Source: Alkalibaculum bacchi
GTDB lineage: Bacteria; Bacillota; Clostridia; Eubacteriales; Alkalibacteraceae
Direction: 5' to 3'
Assembly (NCBI RefSeq): GCF_937875145.1
Contig: NZ_CALNCS010000154.1
Span: 1-6,721, forward strand
DNA length: 6,721 nucleotides
Shown: positions 5,266 to 6,721 of the stretch, piece by piece
Layout of the letters: the number at the start of each line of letters is the position of its first letter
Numbering within the stretch: the first letter of the stretch is position 1
The notes under the pieces: generated by a model
Databases searched by the model: none
What the model saw: the letters and a program-made list of their open reading frames with translations, nothing else
Told to the model about the DNA's origin: nothing
Program-made: the position numbers and the translations under genes

Positions 5266-5598
5266 CTAATTGCCTTTATCAAATTCACTATCTATCTCAA
5301 ATAGTTGCCCTATATAGTCTTGACGTTCACTTATTATTCGTATGATTTTAACTGTATTGTTTTCAAGACGATAAAAAACGTAATTCTTTTCTATATATAA
5401 ATAACGATAATCCGTTGGTACATCGATCATTTTACCTAAGTCTATGCCTAAAGCAGGAAACTCTCCTAGTTTTCTGATACTGGATAAGATGTTATTTAAA
5501 GCTTTAATGGCTGTCTTTCCTCCCCACAAATCTAAGATATAATCTCGAATGTATTGTAAGTCTTCAAGAGCGGCTGGTGAGTATATGATTTTTAACAT
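5266..5598 (-). CDS. ParE/RelE-family toxin
   Basis: This 110-residue protein starts IIYSPAALEDLQYIRDYI (residues 4-21), the usual first strand and helix of the RelE/ParE fold. It has FPALGIDLGK (47-56), YRYLYIEKNYVFYRLENN (64-81) and the C-terminal RIISERQDYIGQLF (87-100), which matches the conserved R-I-x-x-x-R-Q-D-Y-x-x-x-L-F pattern. RelE members cut mRNA at the ribosome and ParE members act on DNA gyrase; which applies cannot be told from sequence. It follows the antitoxin by 2 bp on the same strand, so it is translated from the same message. The length is normal and no disruption is seen, so it is probably active unless restrained by the antitoxin. Confidence 0.92.
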   Translation of the reverse strand: MLKIIYSPAALEDLQYIRDYILDLWGGKTAIKALNNILSSIRKLGEFPALGIDLGKMIDVPTDYRYLYIEKNYVFYRLENNTVKIIRIISERQDYIGQLFEIDSEFDKGN

Positions 5599-5600
5599 CT

Positions 5601-5846
5601 TTATAACCTTAGCTTAGCTTCCACATCCTCAGCTGAAAGCCATCCATTCTCTCTAGCTGATTTTTCACTTTCCTCTAACTGTCCTAGTAATCGAATTACT
5701 GCTTTCAATTTATCTAATTCACTAAGTTTCACAATGGCATATTCACCTCGACCATTTCTAGTCAAATAAACTGGGCTATTTTCTTTAACTTCGTTGAGTA
5801 CTTCAGTATAATTTCTTAAATCAGAAATAGGTTTAATATTCGGCAT
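5601..5846 (-). CDS. Phd/YefM-family antitoxin
   Basis: This 81-residue protein pairs with the downstream ParE/RelE toxin. The N-terminal part (IKPISDLRNYTEVLNEVKENSPVYLTRNGRGEYAIVKLSEL) is the Phd/YefM DNA-binding fold. The C-terminal part (ENGWLSAEDVEAKLRL) is the toxin-binding segment. I chose ATG 5846 (MPNIKPISDL) over ATG 5855. The AAGGAG site (5861 down to 5856) touches ATG 5855 directly, which is impossible spacing, but lies 9 nt from ATG 5846. The antitoxin should repress its own operon at the inverted repeat just upstream and neutralise the toxin by direct binding. Its stop is 2 bp before the toxin start. Confidence 0.93.
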   Translation of the reverse strand: MPNIKPISDLRNYTEVLNEVKENSPVYLTRNGRGEYAIVKLSELDKLKAVIRLLGQLEESEKSARENGWLSAEDVEAKLRL

Positions 5847-5859
5847 ATTTATCATCTCC

Positions 5860-5889
5860 TTACATAAATTTTACCACGTATTTATGTAA
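5860..5889 (-). promoter_or_regulatory. Inverted-repeat operator candidate of the antitoxin-toxin operon
   Basis: TTACATAAAT (5860-5869) and ATTTATGTAA (5880-5889) form a perfect 10-bp inverted repeat with a 10-bp spacer, immediately upstream of the antitoxin start and overlapping its ribosome binding site. On the minus strand a TAAAAT -10-like box lies inside the repeat. Two half-sites spaced one helical turn centre to centre would suit a Phd-type dimer or tetramer. The structure is seen; the binding is inferred. Confidence 0.5.
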
Positions 5890-5910
5890 ATTAACACGTT
5901 TATTTACAGC

Positions 5911-5940
5911 GAAGTAAATTTTTAGAATAAAATTTACTTC
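5911..5940. repeat. Perfect 12-bp inverted repeat between the toxin-antitoxin operon and Y1 remnant
   Basis: GAAGTAAATTTT (5911-5922) and its complement AAAATTTACTTC (5929-5940) flank a 6-nt loop (TAGAAT). It is AT-rich, so it would be a weak terminator, but it could be a second operator copy: GTAAAT also occurs in the antitoxin operator. It also sits at the left limit of the transposase remnant, where a hairpin recognised by a Y1 transposase would be expected. Which of these roles applies is open. Confidence 0.4.
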
Positions 5941-5963
5941 ATTCCGCAAATGCCTACCTCTGA

Positions 5964-6254
5964 GATTTAAAACCACAGAAAGTCATCGAAATAGTCGCCC
6001 AAGCTTGTGATATAAAAAATCCAGATTTGATAAAGGTAAAATACAAACACCACATCACCGACTTCAAAGCTATTGCTGTGTTTCTAATGAGGAATTTATG
6101 TAACTACAGTTATAAGGAAATCTGTAAAGAGATAGGCAATCTAACTCTTTCACGTGTAGCCATCCTTTCGAATACTGGATTTAAGCTCCTTAGTACAGAA
6201 GCAAAGTATAAAGATCTCTTTTCAAAATTATTAGAAGAAACCCGAGTAACGTAA
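5964..6254 (+). pseudogene. C-terminal remnant of a Y1 (REP-associated, IS200-like) transposase
   Basis: The frame from 5964 encodes KPQKVIEIVAQACDIKNPDLI, then ITDFKAIAVFLMRNLCNYSYKEICKEIGNLTLSRVAILSNTGF and a tail ending LLEETRVT. It fits the DnaA-like C-terminal helix-turn-helix region found behind the HUH nuclease domain of many Firmicute Y1 transposases. The nuclease domain with its HxH and catalytic Tyr is absent, and the frame meets TGA at 5961, so no active enzyme remains. Just upstream, another frame reads IPQMPTSEI up to 5967. Adding one base around 5967 would join it to LKPQKVIEIV, so a one-base frameshift is probable. I am confident of the remnant status, fairly confident of the family. 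Confidence 0.68.
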
Positions 6255-6454
6255 CCATTACTGCTAAAACGGCCTCATCTTATCTGTGAAAATCTTTTTG
6301 ATTATACATTCTTTATTAAACAAGTGTGGTGTGTTTGCCATGCTTTTTTTGTCTATATTTTTATAAAAAAAATAGCAGTGGTATTGTGTTTTTTAGTAGG
6401 TTTGGTTTTTATATGGTAGAAAGGTTAGATAATGCATGTAAATAGCAAGAACTT
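6255..6454. other. Non-coding transposon debris
   Basis: After the transposase remnant there are about 200 bp with no supported frame, rich in homopolymer T and A runs (for example around 6346-6372). An AT palindrome (TTTTATAAAA, near 6357) is present but no clear structured RNA. The stretch probably belongs to the 3' part of the Y1 element, up to the GAGACATGTCCCC motif. Confidence 0.35.
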
Positions 6455-6468
6455 GAGACATGTCCCCT
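6455..6468. mobile_element. Possible right terminus of the Y1 element
   Basis: GAGACATGTCCCCT resembles the GAGAC...GTCCCC right-end form I associate with clostridial Y1 elements and carries the complement of the GGGGAC start of the hairpin at 5195-5258. A cut-off gene tail follows directly, consistent with an insertion junction. Short motif, so low confidence. Confidence 0.3.
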
Positions 6469-6564
6469 AGTGATGCGGTATCTAAAGAAGTAGAAGAATT
6501 TATGAGAGTAGCACTAGAGGAAAGTTTCAACGATATAAAAGTAAGTGAAAATAATGACAATTAG
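6460..6564 (+). pseudogene. C-terminal fragment of an unidentified gene
   Basis: A 34-codon frame (about DAVSKEVEEFMRVALEESF, ending ENNDN) ends at TAG 6562-6564. The ATG at 6460 lies inside the probable transposon end and has no ribosome binding site, so it is unlikely to be a real start. The amphipathic acidic helix (KEVEEFMRVALEESFNDI) looks like genuine protein sequence. The simplest reading is the tail of a gene cut by the transposon. I do not recognise the family. Confidence 0.35.
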
Positions 6565-6721
6565 CTACACAAACAAGTATAATTCCTCACACATATAAAC
6601 AAATCACCAAAATTACCGATATTATACTATAAAGCGATAAATATAGATATAATGATTATGACGTTATCACGGTAATCGCATGAAGGATTACTCTTCTTAA
6701 ACATTTTGAACTTTACTTTTT
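6565..6721. other. Intergenic end of the window, nothing assignable
   Basis: No frame with a ribosome binding site is seen to the right edge. One weak inverted repeat (GTAATC and GATTAC, about 6672-6691) is present without a T-run of terminator type directly after it. A gene beyond the edge could have its promoter here, but I cannot place one. Confidence 0.3.

Noticed and set aside
108..6573. 13-bp direct repeat TTAGCTACACAAA at 108-120 and 6561-6573, which might mark the two ends of one element
   Set aside because: One shared 13-mer is not surprising in 6.7 kb of AT-rich DNA, and neither copy lies at a convincing junction.
1..6721. CRISPR array, tRNA or rRNA gene
   Set aside because: No regularly spaced direct repeats and no tRNA- or rRNA-like conserved sequence were seen on either strand.

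Overview
The window is AT-rich DNA with strong GGAGG-type ribosome binding sites, ATG/GTG starts and YjfB-, RhuM- and Phd/ParE-type proteins. This fits a low-GC Firmicute, probably an anaerobic clostridial or related lineage. The species cannot be named from the sequence. The mix of small accessory operons, broken genes and transposon relics is typical of a genomic island or turnover hotspot, not a housekeeping region.

Plus-strand left part (1-1958): the tail of an unidentified gene, a truncated four-helix-bundle gene, and a two-gene operon of a small HTH regulator (370-603) and a RhuM-family protein (600-1625), which overlap by ATGA. This operon has a near-consensus promoter with a perfect 11-bp-arm palindrome lying across its spacer and -10 box, a good candidate autoregulatory operator. 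A 20-codon gene remnant and a small YjfB-family gene (putative motility protein) follow.

Minus-strand middle part (2095-5855): the core is a tight three-gene operon read from 3819 down to 2095. It encodes two different DUF488 proteins (overlapping by ATGA) and then a dual-OB-type protein 10 bp further on. Upstream on the same strand are a 29-residue very acidic ORF with a strong ribosome binding site (3970-4059), a 92-residue Cys/His-rich probable zinc-binding protein (4199-4477), and a gene that has lost its 5' end (4618-5194). The broken gene abuts a 64-bp imperfect hairpin element. Next comes a Phd/YefM antitoxin and ParE/RelE toxin pair (5266-5846), with an inverted-repeat operator candidate upstream.

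Right end (5900-6721): the C-terminal DnaA-like domain of a Y1 (REP-associated, IS200-like) transposase, itself apparently frameshifted, then non-coding transposon debris and a short C-terminal gene fragment. The hairpin beside the broken gene carries GGGAC-type ends like those I associate with this transposon class, so the two relics may be related.

The most interesting candidate system is the DUF488-DUF488-dual-OB operon. Pairing two conserved, biochemically unassigned CHR-motif proteins with a predicted nucleic-acid-binding OB protein in an accessory locus suggests a nucleic-acid-directed conflict or repair function. That function is an inference, not something the sequence proves.
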